A stretch of 64,000 nucleotides of DNA from Paractinoplanes polyasparticus (GCF_019710575.1 NZ_JAHWFK010000042.1:62001-126000); one strand, 5' to 3'. Shown: positions 53,555 to 63,451, counted from the first letter of the stretch. The notes: a model not told the origin generated them from the letters alone. Translations and numbers: made by a program.

Positions 53555-55387
53555 ATGGCTACTCGGCCTCTGAGGCCACACGATCCGCGGCGGCTGGGCG
53601 GCTACCAGCTGCTGGGCCGGCTCGGCGAGGGTGGCATGGGCACGGTCTATCTGGGACGCGCGACCGACGGACGGACTGTGGCGGTCAAGGCGATCCGCCC
53701 GGAATATGCCGATCAGGAGGAGTTCCGGGCTCGATTCCGCAGCGAGGTCAACCGGGTCCTGCAAGTGCCGGCTTTCTGCACCGCGGCCGTCCTCGACGCC
53801 GACCCCGACCACGAGACGCCTTATCTGATCGTCGACTACGTCGACGGACCCAGCCTGCAAGAGGTCGTCCGCGAGCGTGGCCCGATGGCGGCCGGCGACC
53901 TGCACAGCGTCGCGGTCGGGGTGGCCGCCGCGCTGACCGCCATCCACGGCGCTGGGGTGATCCACCGCGACCTGAAGCCGACCAACGTGCTGTTCTCGCT
54001 CGGCCTGCCCAAGGTCATCGACTTCGGTATCGCGCGGGCGCTCGACCCGACCAGCCGGCACACCCGCACCGACCAGGTGATGGGCACGGTGTCCTATATG
54101 GCCCCGGAGCGGCTCGACGCGACGCTCGGCGAGACCACGCCGGCCGCCGACATCTTCGCCTGGGGCGCCGTCGTCACCTACGCCGGCACCGGACGCACCC
54201 CGTTCGGCGCGGACACCCCGATGGCGACGGTGGCCCGCATCCTGGCCGTCGAGCCCGAGGTGCAGGGCCTGCCCGACTCGTTGATCCCACTCGTGCTGGG
54301 AGCCCTTTCCAAGGACCCGCGTCAGCGTCCGACTGCCACCGAACTCCTGCAGGGACTCCTTGCTGCCGGTGCTCCGAGGCCTCCGCTGCCCACGTCGTTG
54401 GAGGGTCGGCACCTGCTCGACGAGTTCTCGCCACCCGGCGGGCGGGGCGCGGCGGGCATGTTGAGCTCGCCAGGTGATCCGGGTTCGGATAGTGCGCCGC
54501 GTTCGCCGGGCGCGTCCCGTTCGCTGAGCGAGCTACTTGCGCCGGCCGGGTCGTCGTTGGGTGGTTCTTCGGGTGGCGCGCACCGCGGCGGCGTGGGGCC
54601 GGGCGCAAACGACGCCAACGGGCGGTTCGACTCGCGGCAACTGCTGGGCGAATTGATTTCGACCGAGCCGACGCGGGCGGGGAACTCTCCGGGCCGTAAG
54701 GGCCCGGGGACCACCATCCACCGCATGCTCTACACGATCGTGGCGTTGCTGGTGCTTACCGTCGTCGGGGCCGGTGTCGCCTACGCCCGCTCCATCGGCG
54801 ACAAACAGCCGTCGGCCACGCCGCGCACGTCCACCACCACATCGATCGAGACGCTACTGGCTCCGGGTCCCTCGTTCTTCGACCCGCTGGCCGGACCCGG
54901 CCGGTTCCGCCCGAGCTCGGGGGAGACTGGCGGCTGCGCGTTCGACGGCAGAAGCCTGCGCGCCCGGTCGGCGGCCGGCTCGGCCTATCAGTGCCAAGGC
55001 CCGGCCGACCGCTTCTCGGGCAGCCAGACGATCACCGTGCAGGTGACGCTGACGACGGAACGGTCGTGCGCGGTGATCTGGTTCCGGCACAGTGACCAGT
55101 ACGGCTACGAGCTCACCGCCTGCGCCGACTTGCTCGAACTCATCTCGGTCGGCAATGGACTGCCCCAGTCGATCGGCCGGGCCCCGTCGACCGCCCTCGC
55201 GCCCGGCACCCGGCACGAGGTGGCGATCGCCGTCGCCGACAGCCACGCGACCGTCTCGATCGACGGCGCCCTCGGGCTGCAGGCCGCGCTTTCCGATCCC
55301 GGCCTGCGGTCGGGTGGCATAACCTTGGGCGTCACCGGCCAGAGCGACGCCGCGAGCGTGCTCTATGCCAAACTCGATGTCCGCTGA
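53555..55387 (+). CDS. Transmembrane Ser/Thr protein kinase (PknB-like)
   Basis: 610 residues from ATG 53555 (GGGAGCACGC upstream). Kinase domain 15-270: glycine loop GEGGMGTVY, Lys45, catalytic HRDLKPTN (Asp139), DFG 156-158, and MAPER. A low-complexity Gly/Ser/Pro juxtamembrane region (275-385), a transmembrane helix at about 392-410, and a 200-residue outside domain with a LamG/jelly-roll-like beta pattern (FDGRSLRARSAAGSAYQC, VIWFRHSDQYGYELTAC, HATVSIDG) in place of PASTA repeats. It would sense an extracellular sugar or wall component; that is inference. Confidence 0.9.
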   Translation: MATRPLRPHDPRRLGGYQLLGRLGEGGMGTVYLGRATDGRTVAVKAIRPEYADQEEFRARFRSEVNRVLQVPAFCTAAVLDADPDHETPYLIVDYVDGPSLQEVVRERGPMAAGDLHSVAVGVAAALTAIHGAGVIHRDLKPTNVLFSLGLPKVIDFGIARALDPTSRHTRTDQVMGTVSYMAPERLDATLGETTPAADIFAWGAVVTYAGTGRTPFGADTPMATVARILAVEPEVQGLPDSLIPLVLGALSKDPRQRPTATELLQGLLAAGAPRPPLPTSLEGRHLLDEFSPPGGRGAAGMLSSPGDPGSDSAPRSPGASRSLSELLAPAGSSLGGSSGGAHRGGVGPGANDANGRFDSRQLLGELISTEPTRAGNSPGRKGPGTTIHRMLYTIVALLVLTVVGAGVAYARSIGDKQPSATPRTSTTTSIETLLAPGPSFFDPLAGPGRFRPSSGETGGCAFDGRSLRARSAAGSAYQCQGPADRFSGSQTITVQVTLTTERSCAVIWFRHSDQYGYELTACADLLELISVGNGLPQSIGRAPSTALAPGTRHEVAIAVADSHATVSIDGALGLQAALSDPGLRSGGITLGVTGQSDAASVLYAKLDVR

Positions 55388-55571
55388 CCGGCGGCTGCCA
55401 CGCGCGAAAACAACCGCGATCTGGAGAACGCATCGCCCACAGGGGGCGACTGGTCCGTCACCTGGCCATGGCCTCATGGCCCTGCGCCGTCGCGGGCCGC
55501 AGAAGTGGTGTGCGGTGGTCTCGGGGACTGTCGCGGCTGTGGTGGCTAATACCCCGGCCTTGGTCGTCTTG

Positions 55572-56459
55572 TCAGCCGGGGAGACAGCTCAGGGCCGACT
55601 TGCGGAACTCGTCGACCATGCTGTTGTCCTCGACGGGGCGGGTCAACATGACGGCGTGGCAGGGCGGGAAGTCGTCGATCGGGATCGAGGTCAGGTCGGG
55701 GCGGATCAGGAAGCTCTGGTCGCTGCGCGGATGCATGATCACTGCCTTGCCGCACGCGACCACCTCGAACTTGTCCTGCACGGTGTGCACGGTCGGGCCC
55801 ACCGGGCGCCGGCCGCCGTCCGGACGCTCCGGCCACCAGAAGGCCCGCCACTCCGCGGACGCGCCGGGCATCGGGAACTCCACCAGTGGTTCGTCAGCGA
55901 AGTCGGCCAAGGTGACGGACGTGCGCCCGGCCAGTGCGTGTGTGGTGGGAACCACGAGCAGCCGGGGGTCCTCGTACAACACCGTGACGCGGTAACCCTC
56001 CATCGGGAACACGAACGGCTGCCAGGCGAGCACCACGTCGACCCGGTGCTCCGCGAGGCACCGGGTGTCCTCCCACGTCAGGTATCGGGTGTGGATCTCC
56101 GCGTCGGGGTGGCGCTCGCGCAGGTCACGCACCGCCGGGGTGACCGGCAGGCCGGGCATGTAGCCGATGGTGATCGTTCCCGACGTCGCGGCTGCCCGGG
56201 CGCTCGTGACGGCGTGGCGGGCGGCCCCGAGTAGCTCGTTCGCCTGCACGAGAAAGGCGCGGCCGGCCGGAGTCAGGTGGCTGCCGTGTGCGGTGCGGTC
56301 GAACAGCCGCACACCGAGCTGGTCCTCGAGCCGCTGAATCTGACGACTCAGGGACGGTTGCGCGAGGTGCAGCTCGGCGGCGGCCCGGCCGATGTGCTGA
56401 TGAGTGGCCACTACGGTGAAGTACCGCACCAGTCGGAGATCGAGATCCGCCATCGGCAC
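55572..56459 (-). CDS. LysR family transcriptional regulator
   Basis: 295 residues from ATG 56459 (a second ATG two codons later is possible). HTH at 1-62 (LRLVRYFTVVATHQHIGRAAAEL, AQPSLSRQIQRLEDQLGVRL), full effector domain (TSGTITIGYMPGLPVTP, VVLAWQPFVFPMEGYRV). A short remnant of a similar start lies at 63452-63493. It ends 184 bp after the kinase on the opposite strand and its upstream neighbour is the fumarase-like gene, transcribed in the same direction. Confidence 0.88.
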   Translation of the reverse strand: MPMADLDLRLVRYFTVVATHQHIGRAAAELHLAQPSLSRQIQRLEDQLGVRLFDRTAHGSHLTPAGRAFLVQANELLGAARHAVTSARAAATSGTITIGYMPGLPVTPAVRDLRERHPDAEIHTRYLTWEDTRCLAEHRVDVVLAWQPFVFPMEGYRVTVLYEDPRLLVVPTTHALAGRTSVTLADFADEPLVEFPMPGASAEWRAFWWPERPDGGRRPVGPTVHTVQDKFEVVACGKAVIMHPRSDQSFLIRPDLTSIPIDDFPPCHAVMLTRPVEDNSMVDEFRKSALSCLPG

Positions 56460-56548
56460 ATGGTAGAGGAAGTCAGTATTGTCACCACAGCCTTGACCCG
56501 GACGTCGCCGTCAGCGACCGCTGTCGTGCACCGTTTCACCGCCCTTCG

Positions 56549-57967
56549 TCACGGCCCGATCATTCGCGCCGGATCGAGCAGAACCGACAGTTCCTTCTCG
56601 GTCAGGTCAGTACTCTGACGTGCCACCTCGCGAATTGTCCGGCCGGTGCGCCGTGCCTCGTCCGCGATCGCGGCGGTTCGGTCGTAGCCGATCCGCGGGC
56701 TGAGCGCAGTCGCCATCATCAGGGTCCGCTCGACCGCCGCCGGTCCGGCCGGCGTGGCACGGATTCCGGCGACGCAGTGGTCGGTGAAGGTGGCGGCGGC
56801 GCCCGCGAGCAGGTCGATCGATTCCAGCAGGGTGAACGCGACGACCGGCGTCATCAGCGTGATCTCGAAGTTGCCCCGACCGCCGGCCAGGGCGATCGTG
56901 GCGTCGTTGCCAGTCACCTTCGCCGCGGCCTGCACGACCGCCTCCGCGATGATCGGGTTCGTTTTGCCGGGCATCATCGACGAGGCCATCGACAAGGTGG
57001 GCACCTCGATCTCGGCCAGGCCCGCCCGTGGCCCGCTGGACATCCAGCGGATGTCGTCCGCGATCTTGAAGAGGCTGGCCGCGGCGGTCCGCAGCGCGCC
57101 CGAGGTGAAGACAACCGTGTCCAGGTTGTTCTGCGCCTGGAAGTGGTTGTCTGTCTCCCGCAACTCCACCTCGAACTCGTCGGCCAGCCTCGCGAGCACG
57201 CCGCCCGCGAAGGCGGGGTGGGTGTTCACACCGGTGCCCACGGCGGTGCCGCCGAGCGCGACTTCGGCAAGGCCGGACAGCACGGTGCGGAACCGGTCGG
57301 CGTCCCGCTCGATCTGACCCGCGTGGCCGGCGAACTCCTGCCCGAGTCGGATCGGCACGGCGTCCTGCAGGTGCGTGCGGCCGGTCTTGACGATGCCGTC
57401 GGTGGCCGTGGAGAGTCTCCGCAGCGCCGCGGCGAGCCGGGCGAAGGCCGGGATCAGGCGGTGCGTGATGGCCCACTGGGCGGTCAGGTGAACGATCGTG
57501 GGCGTCACGTCGTTGGACGACTGGCCGAGGTTGACGTGGTCGTTGGGATGCACGGGAGCCCGCGCTCCCAGGGGTGCGCCAAACAGCTGATTGGCTCGGT
57601 TGGCGATGACCTCGTTGGCGTTCATGTTCGTGTTGGTTCCGCTGCCGGTCTGGAAGACGTCGACGGGGAAATGCTCGTCGAGCAGGCCGTCGGCGACCTC
57701 GCCGGCCGCCCGGGCGATCAGACGGGCGGTGCCGGCATCGAGACGGCCGAGGTCCGCATTCACGTACGCGGCAGCGCGCTTGAGCGAACCGAGGGCGTGG
57801 ATGTAAAGCGGAGGAAGCCGCAGTCCGCTGATCGTGAACGCTGCCACGGCGCGCTGCGTCTGCGCGCCCCACAGCGCCTTCTCGGGGACGAGAACCGTTC
57901 CGTCGAAGTCCCGTTCCCATCGAAACCCTGAGGATGTGTTGTCCATCGTTTCCTCGCTGACTGACAC
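56549..57967 (-). CDS. fumC: Class II fumarase-type lyase
   Basis: 472 residues from 57967 (ATG 57946 is an alternative). All class II fumarase segments are present: GSGTNTNMNANEVIANRA, NDHVNLGQSSNDVTPT, TGRTHLQDAVPIRLGQEF and the mobile loop MASSMMPGKTNPI, where the usual form is GSSIMPGKVNP. The loop serine is retained. It would interconvert fumarate and malate as a tetramer; aspartase or another aspartase-superfamily lyase is possible given the loop variation and the catabolic context. It is divergent from a LysR gene with an ATGCAT-centred palindrome between them. Confidence 0.82.
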   Translation of the reverse strand: MSVSEETMDNTSSGFRWERDFDGTVLVPEKALWGAQTQRAVAAFTISGLRLPPLYIHALGSLKRAAAYVNADLGRLDAGTARLIARAAGEVADGLLDEHFPVDVFQTGSGTNTNMNANEVIANRANQLFGAPLGARAPVHPNDHVNLGQSSNDVTPTIVHLTAQWAITHRLIPAFARLAAALRRLSTATDGIVKTGRTHLQDAVPIRLGQEFAGHAGQIERDADRFRTVLSGLAEVALGGTAVGTGVNTHPAFAGGVLARLADEFEVELRETDNHFQAQNNLDTVVFTSGALRTAAASLFKIADDIRWMSSGPRAGLAEIEVPTLSMASSMMPGKTNPIIAEAVVQAAAKVTGNDATIALAGGRGNFEITLMTPVVAFTLLESIDLLAGAAATFTDHCVAGIRATPAGPAAVERTLMMATALSPRIGYDRTAAIADEARRTGRTIREVARQSTDLTEKELSVLLDPARMIGP

Positions 57968-58067
57968 GGGCCGGATACGTCGAAATTGTCAGGGGACGGG
58001 TGGAGAACGGGAACCGCTAGGCGTGGGCTCCGGGGTGGACGACCGGCCGAGCACCGCCGTTTCCTGG

Positions 58068-58081
58068 CTTTATGCATAAAG
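58068..58081. promoter_or_regulatory. ATGCAT-centred palindrome in the fumC-like/LysR divergent region
   Basis: CTTTATGCATAAAG, a 14-bp perfect palindrome in the 294 bp between the fumarase-like and LysR starts; the region holds no gene. It is AT-rich in a GC-rich setting and well placed as the LysR operator. Confidence 0.5.
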
Positions 58082-58261
58082 GCTGGCGAACAATCAGGAA
58101 TCGGGCGACGCGGCACCGGCATCACGGTAGACACTGGCATCGGCAGCGCGCACGGACCCATGATCGGCGACCGGGTGTTTACCTGACCCCGGCTCGCGAA
58201 CGCCCAGATGCGGATCACCGAGGCGATATCATCGCGCCAGCACAGGGAGGGGCGGTCGCCG

Positions 58262-59245
58262 ATGCGAGATCCGACGAATTCCGGCACGAGTGCACAGCCG
58301 CCCTCGGCGAGCATCGCTTCCGACCTCATCCCCAAACTGGTGCTGCTGGTCGCGATGAGCGAGCGCGGCCACCTGAGCGCGGCCGCGGAGGCCGCCGGTG
58401 TGCCGCAGCCCACCGCCACCCGTTGGATCGTCGCGCTCAGCCGGACCGTGGGCGTGCCGCTGACCCGCCGCGCCGGCCAGAGGATCGAGCTGACACAGGC
58501 CGGCCGGCGGCTCGCTGACAGCGTCCGCACGGCCCACTCCGTGCTGGCCATCGGCGTTGCCCGCGCCCACGAGGCTGCCGATCCCGGTCAGGGACAGGTG
58601 GTCTTCGGCTTCCTCCGCACGCTCGGGGTCAGCCGGGCGCCCCAGATCCTGAGCGGTTACCGCGCGGCCCATCCGCGGGTGCGGTTGAGCCTGGTCCAGG
58701 CGGCTCACGAGGACCTGGTCGCGGCGCTGCACGAGGGCACGATCGACGTCGCGCTCAGCGTCGTGCGCGCCACCGACGCCGACGTGCTCGCCGTGGAGAT
58801 GTTCAAGGAACCGTACGTGCTGGTCATGCCGGCGGAGCACCGGCTGGCCAAGCACGAGTTCGTCCGCCTGCCCGAGTGCCGCGACGAGAGCTTCGTCGGG
58901 CTGTCGCCGGGCATCGCCATGCGCCGCAGTGTCGACGACCTCTTCCTGTCGGCGCGGGTCCGGCCGCGGTACGTCTTCGAGACGGAGGAGGTCGAAACCG
59001 TCCGCGGCCTGGCCACCGCGGGCGTCGGCCTGGCCGCGCTGCCGGCACGGCACGGCGGCCCGCTGGCCGGTTCGGTAGAGGTGCCGATCGCGCCCCGGAC
59101 CTATCGGCACATCGGGCTGCTGGCTTCCACGCGACGGACCCTGGAGCCGGCCGCGGAGAGATTCCGTCAGTGGGCGGCACAACATGCCGGCAACGGACGA
59201 AGCCCGGCGCCTGCCTGGCCGGTCAGTCCCGATAGGACGCGATGA
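58262..59245 (+). CDS. LysR family transcriptional regulator
   Basis: 327 residues from ATG 58262 (AGGGAGGGGCGG upstream). HTH at about 20-75 (LLVAMSERGHLSAAAEAAGVP, QPTATRWIVALSRTVGVPLT), then an effector domain (GQVVFGFLRTLGVSRAPQIL, IDVALSVVRATDADVL). Its first 50 residues are closely matched by the gene that begins at 63841. It overlaps the convergent dehydrogenase gene at 59223 by 23 bp and probably controls the divergent fumarase-like gene. Confidence 0.88.
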   Translation: MRDPTNSGTSAQPPSASIASDLIPKLVLLVAMSERGHLSAAAEAAGVPQPTATRWIVALSRTVGVPLTRRAGQRIELTQAGRRLADSVRTAHSVLAIGVARAHEAADPGQGQVVFGFLRTLGVSRAPQILSGYRAAHPRVRLSLVQAAHEDLVAALHEGTIDVALSVVRATDADVLAVEMFKEPYVLVMPAEHRLAKHEFVRLPECRDESFVGLSPGIAMRRSVDDLFLSARVRPRYVFETEEVETVRGLATAGVGLAALPARHGGPLAGSVEVPIAPRTYRHIGLLASTRRTLEPAAERFRQWAAQHAGNGRSPAPAWPVSPDRTR

Positions 59246-60083
59246 CCGCGGCGATGTCCTCGTCCGCGTGTCCCCGCGCCGCCGCGGCATCAAGCCGGTC
59301 CCGCACCGCCACGGCAAGCGCCGGGTCTGTCCCCGCCTCGCGAAGCGTGTCGACGATGAGCCCGGTGTCCTTGAGCAGGCCGCCCAGCCGGAACGCCGAG
59401 GTGAAATCGCGGTCGATCATCATGCGACCCTTGGCCTGCGCGTACGGGGAGTCCACGGCCTGACCCGTGATCGCGTCGAGAAACAGCCGTGGATCGAGCC
59501 CCAGGCTCTCGGCCATCGCCACGGACTGCGCGATCCCGCCGATCAGTGTTCCGACCCAGGCGTTGAGGACCAGCTTGAGCCGGCTCGCGTCGCCGGGAAC
59601 CGCGCTGACCCATAGCGTCTTCGCGCCGATCGCCGCGAAGGTCTCGGCCGTGGCCTCGCGCAGGGCCGGGTCTCCGGACGCCAGGACCACGAGCCTGCCG
59701 TTCTCGGCCGGCGCCTTTGTGCCCAGGACCGGGGCATCGACGAACGCGACGCCCGCCTCCCGGGCAAGGTCCGCGAGCCGCTCGGTATCCCTCGCGCTCA
59801 CGGTGCTCGCCTGCACCCACACCGCCGAGTCGGAGAACTGCCCGAGCGCCGGCCGGACCGTCTGCTCGACGGCCTCGACGTCGAACAGGCTCGTGATCAC
59901 GACGTTCGCCTCCGCGACGGCCACCGCCACCGAGCCGGCTACCACCGCGCCGGCCTCGGCCAACGGCCGGCTCCGTGCGGGATTGCGGTTCCACACCACG
60001 ACCGGAAGTGCCGCACGCAGCAGGCTCCGCGCCATACCTGTACCCATGATCCCGGTGCCCAGGACCGCAACCGTTGGTTTCAT
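59223..60083 (-). CDS. Beta-hydroxyacid dehydrogenase (3-hydroxyisobutyrate / 6PGDH-like)
   Basis: 286 residues from ATG 60083. Family motifs in order: cofactor turn VAVLGTGIMGTGMARSLL, WNRNPARS, substrate segment FVDAPVLGTKAPAENGRLVVLASGD, and catalytic Lys in SRLKLVLNAWVGTL. It oxidises 3-hydroxyacids or reduces imines with NAD(P). Imine reductases share this fold but have an Asp or Tyr in the late active site, which I cannot decide here. Confidence 0.87.
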   Translation of the reverse strand: MKPTVAVLGTGIMGTGMARSLLRAALPVVVWNRNPARSRPLAEAGAVVAGSVAVAVAEANVVITSLFDVEAVEQTVRPALGQFSDSAVWVQASTVSARDTERLADLAREAGVAFVDAPVLGTKAPAENGRLVVLASGDPALREATAETFAAIGAKTLWVSAVPGDASRLKLVLNAWVGTLIGGIAQSVAMAESLGLDPRLFLDAITGQAVDSPYAQAKGRMMIDRDFTSAFRLGGLLKDTGLIVDTLREAGTDPALAVAVRDRLDAAAARGHADEDIAAVIASYRD

Positions 60084-60525
60084 GCCGCCATGGTCCGCCC
60101 GTCGTGGTTTCCGGTACACCGGAATCGGCTCGACGGCGAGCCCGAACCGGCACTCTCAGCCGCGGTCTCCAGGACTTATGCGGCGGTACGACTCGCGCAT
60201 ACCGCAACGCATCGGTTCAGGGGGCGTGGCCTGAGGCACCGGACCGAGTAGTCGGCCAGTCCGGCGAGGAACGCGGTGGCCATCCGTACCCGGCGATGGC
60301 CGCGGATGACCCGGGCGAGGCGAGCAGCAGCGAGGCCGGCCCGAGCCGTAATGCAGCAGGACGTGACCAGAGACCGTTCGCGGCCGTGACCAGCAGAGTC
60401 CACCCGACTTCGGTGGAGCCGGCCCCGCTCGGAATTGATGCTCGCCGACCAGACGGGCATAGGCGCAGCCCAGTTCCTCGCACGCGAAGATCGGCGGCAG
60501 CGCCGCGGAGGTCGCGGTAAACCCT
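60084..60525. other. 442-bp region without a supported gene
   Basis: Frames are open on both strands but none matches a family or has a credible start. It separates the dehydrogenase gene from an SDR remnant. Confidence 0.35.
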
Positions 60526-60850
60526 TCACTGGATGCTGCGGCCGCCGTCCACGTCAAGGCAGACCCCGGTCAAGAAGCCGGCCTGGTCCGAGACGAGGTA
60601 GAGAAACGCGGCCGGCACGGCGAACTTGCAGCCGAGCGCCACGCTGCGCACAGTGACGGCGAATTGCGCATCCATGGTCGCAACGTCGAGGTCGACGAGC
60701 GGTGTCAGGCGATGCGGCGGGCCGGCGTTGTTGACCATGACGTCGAGCCCGCCGAACTCCAACTCGGCAGCCGCCACGAGATCGCGCATCGCCTCGGGAT
60801 CAGTGACGTCCGTGGTGACGGCGCCCGCAGCGGCATATTCAAGTGTGAAT
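60526..60850 (-). pseudogene. SDR remnant lacking cofactor loop and catalytic core
   Basis: Middle and end of an SDR survive: AVTTDVTDPEAMRDLVAAAE, LDVMVNNAGPPHRL, QFAVTVRSVALGCKFAVPA, then directly FLYLVSDQAGFLTGVCLDVDGG. The Ser...Tyr-x-x-x-Lys part between the last two pieces is deleted and the N-terminal Rossmann turn is missing. Confidence 0.75.
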
Positions 60851-61018
60851 TCCGGCCGGCCACTCCCGCATCTTCCCAGGTAGCCCCGCACGGCCCGGAG
60901 TGCGATCCGAGCTCCTCGACGCGCGGACGCTAGGCACCGCCCGATCGGGTCCTTAACGTCTCGGCACGTCACAGACAGCACGCTGAAGCTCACGACCAGA
61001 TATGTGATGGAGGTCGAA

Positions 61019-62551
61019 ATGGACAAGGACTGGGAGAAGGCCGAGGCCGGTGGCCCGCACCTGCGGCGCCGGTCCCTGCTCGGCGCGGCGGCGGGTGTCG
61101 CCGCAGCCACCGGCGGGGTCGTCACGGCCACCGCTCCCGCTCGGGCGGAAGCGGCCCCGCGACCCGCGCCCGCATTCACGACGGGTCGCCCAGTGGTATT
61201 CCGGAACGCGACCGTGGTGACCGGCGATCCCAAGCTCGGCGTGCGCTACGACACCGACGTTCTGGTGACCGGACGGACGATCCGCGCGGTGGGCCGCAAC
61301 CTCTCGGCTCCCGGTGACGCCGCGGTGATCGACGGGCGCGGCGCGATCGTCATGCCCGGGATGATCGACACCCATCGGCACATGTGGCAGACCGTGATCC
61401 GCGGACTCGGCGCGGAATGGACGATCGCCAACTACTTCGGCTGGATCTACGAGCGCTGGGCAACGTTCTGGCGGCCCGAGGACCTGTACGCCGCAGCGCT
61501 GCTGTCCATGGTGGAGTCGATCGACGCCGGCGTCACGACGACCGTCGACTGGTCCCAGGACTTGCGCAGTTACGAGTACGCGATTGCCGAGGCCGAGGGT
61601 CTGTTCGACTCCGGGGCCCGCGCCCGGCTGGCATACGGATATTCGTTCGCGCCCCCGCAGGAGTGGGTGACCAAGGGGGACGTGGCCCGGCTACAGCGGG
61701 AGCGGTTCAGCTCGACCGACCAGCTGGTGACCCTGCAACTGGCTTGGGACGGCACCGGCACCGAGCGTGCCTTCCCGGAACGCCCGGCCTGGGAGTTCGC
61801 TCGCGCGCACCACCTCCCGGTGACCATGCACTCGGGAGTGCGCAACTGGATGGCCGACGAGCAGATCCTGAACCTGCGCGACAACGGGTTCCTGCTGCCG
61901 ACCAACACGTACGTGCACTGCGGCACCATGTCGGAAAGCAACTACGAGCTGATCGCCGACTCCGGCGGCACCGTGTCGATCGCCGCGGAGAGCGAGCTCA
62001 ACGCGGGGCAGGGATACCCGCCGACCGGCCGGATCCGCGCCCACGGCATCCCCGTGTCGCTGTCCAGCGACACCCAGGTGTGGTGGAGCGCGGACATGTT
62101 CGCGGCCATGCGCGCGACGCTCAACGCCGATCGGGGCATCGACCACTACCGGGCGCACGCGCAGGACAGAACCGTGCTCAACAACAACCTGCGTACAGCC
62201 GACGTGCTGCGGTTCGCCACCCAAGGCGGCGCGGACACGCTCGGGCTGGGCGCACGCCTCGGCTCGATCACACCGGGCAAACTCGCCGACTTGGTCATGG
62301 TGCGTGCCGACACCCCGTCGATGGTGCCGCTGATCAACCCGGTATCGCAGCTGGTCTTCCATGCCCAGCGCGGCGAGGTCGACACCGTCATGGTCAACGG
62401 CCGTGTCCTCAAACACGACGGCCGGCTGCTCGGCGGCCTGTTCCCCCGAGCCCGCCGACTCGCCGAGGCCAGCATGAACCACCTCCGCGAGCGGATCGGT
62501 GAACAACAGTGGGCCTCGGCGCAGCAGCCCGGACCGTACGAGATCGGCTGA
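61019..62551 (+). CDS. Secreted (Tat) amidohydrolase
   Basis: 510 residues from ATG 61019 (ATGGAGGTC upstream). The N-terminus has a twin-arginine signal (RRRSLLGAAAGVAAATGG). Amidohydrolase metal motif in GMIDTHRHMWQ, a later His in MHSGVRN and HCGTMS, Asp in SLSSDTQVWW, and GSITPGKLADLVMV at the end. The group includes chlorohydrolases, cytosine/guanine-type deaminases and imidazolonepropionase-like enzymes. Export by Tat means folding with metal in the cytoplasm. The substrate is unknown. Confidence 0.85.
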   Translation: MDKDWEKAEAGGPHLRRRSLLGAAAGVAAATGGVVTATAPARAEAAPRPAPAFTTGRPVVFRNATVVTGDPKLGVRYDTDVLVTGRTIRAVGRNLSAPGDAAVIDGRGAIVMPGMIDTHRHMWQTVIRGLGAEWTIANYFGWIYERWATFWRPEDLYAAALLSMVESIDAGVTTTVDWSQDLRSYEYAIAEAEGLFDSGARARLAYGYSFAPPQEWVTKGDVARLQRERFSSTDQLVTLQLAWDGTGTERAFPERPAWEFARAHHLPVTMHSGVRNWMADEQILNLRDNGFLLPTNTYVHCGTMSESNYELIADSGGTVSIAAESELNAGQGYPPTGRIRAHGIPVSLSSDTQVWWSADMFAAMRATLNADRGIDHYRAHAQDRTVLNNNLRTADVLRFATQGGADTLGLGARLGSITPGKLADLVMVRADTPSMVPLINPVSQLVFHAQRGEVDTVMVNGRVLKHDGRLLGGLFPRARRLAEASMNHLRERIGEQQWASAQQPGPYEIG

Positions 62552-62581
62552 TCACCGTCTCGCAGTCAGGAGGAGGCCAAC

Positions 62582-63430
62582 GTGACTGCACACAACTATG
62601 AGTCCTTGCGCATAAGCCGCTCGGGCAGCGTTCTGACGGCCACGATGCACAACCCCCCGCTGAACCTCCTCGACCGTGTCCTCATACCCGACCTCAAGCG
62701 TTTCGTTCGCGCCGTCGCCGACGACGAGACGGTCAAGGTGATCGTCCTGGACAGCGCCGTACCGGAGTTCTTCGCCGCGCACGTCGACGTCGGATACGGC
62801 GCCGACCCTGACGGCTTCGCCCGGCTCAGCAGCGAGGACACCGGCTTCGAGGGTCTGCTGCCGCTGCAGCATCTGGTTGCCAGTATCCGTGCCCTTCCGC
62901 AGGTGACCATCGCGAAACTCCGTGGGTACCTCCGCGGAGGCGGCAACGAACTCGCCATGGCAGCCGACCTCCGTTATGCGGCCGCCGACCAGACCTGGCT
63001 CGGTCAGATCGAAGGGAGACTGGGAATCATCCCCGGCGGCGGCGGTACGCAGCTGCTGGCACGCGCCATCGGGAGATCCCGTACCTTGGAGGCCGTCCTC
63101 ACCGCCGATCTGTACGACACGCGGACCGCGGAGCTGTACGGCTGGATCACCCGTGCCGTCCCCGCGGCCGATCTCGATCGGGTGGTCGACGAGATCGCCC
63201 ATCGGATCGGCTCCCGCCTGCCGTCCCAGATTCGCGCAGCCAAGGCGGCCATCGATCCCGCGACCGCCGGTGACCGCCTCCCTGAGGACCTGCGGACGGA
63301 GGCGGCCGCACTCGCCCACGTCTATCCGTCACCTCCCGAGGTGGAGCAGGCATTGAGCGCGGCCCTCGCTGACGGCATGCAGACCGTTGAGAACGAGCGT
63401 GACCTCGAAAACTTCCTCGACAAGCACTGA
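62582..63430 (+). CDS. Enoyl-CoA hydratase/isomerase family protein
   Basis: 282 residues from GTG 62582 (CAGGAGGCCAAC upstream). Crotonase fold: MHNPPLNLLDRVL at the start, ALPQVTIAKLRGYLRGGGNELAMAADLRYAA containing the oxyanion glycine stretch, and GRLGIIPGGGGTQLLARAIG. It hydrates or isomerises acyl-CoA. Gene order behind the amidohydrolase (30 bp gap) suggests one operon, perhaps for breakdown of a ring compound after hydrolysis. Confidence 0.87.
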   Translation: MTAHNYESLRISRSGSVLTATMHNPPLNLLDRVLIPDLKRFVRAVADDETVKVIVLDSAVPEFFAAHVDVGYGADPDGFARLSSEDTGFEGLLPLQHLVASIRALPQVTIAKLRGYLRGGGNELAMAADLRYAAADQTWLGQIEGRLGIIPGGGGTQLLARAIGRSRTLEAVLTADLYDTRTAELYGWITRAVPAADLDRVVDEIAHRIGSRLPSQIRAAKAAIDPATAGDRLPEDLRTEAAALAHVYPSPPEVEQALSAALADGMQTVENERDLENFLDKH

Positions 63431-63451
63431 CGCGGCCCAACCGGACGCCAG

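Noticed and set aside
56607-57931. Two other long frames within the fumarase-like gene.
   Set aside because: They are arginine- or glycine-rich shadows typical of high-GC coding DNA; the fumarase frame has all signature motifs.
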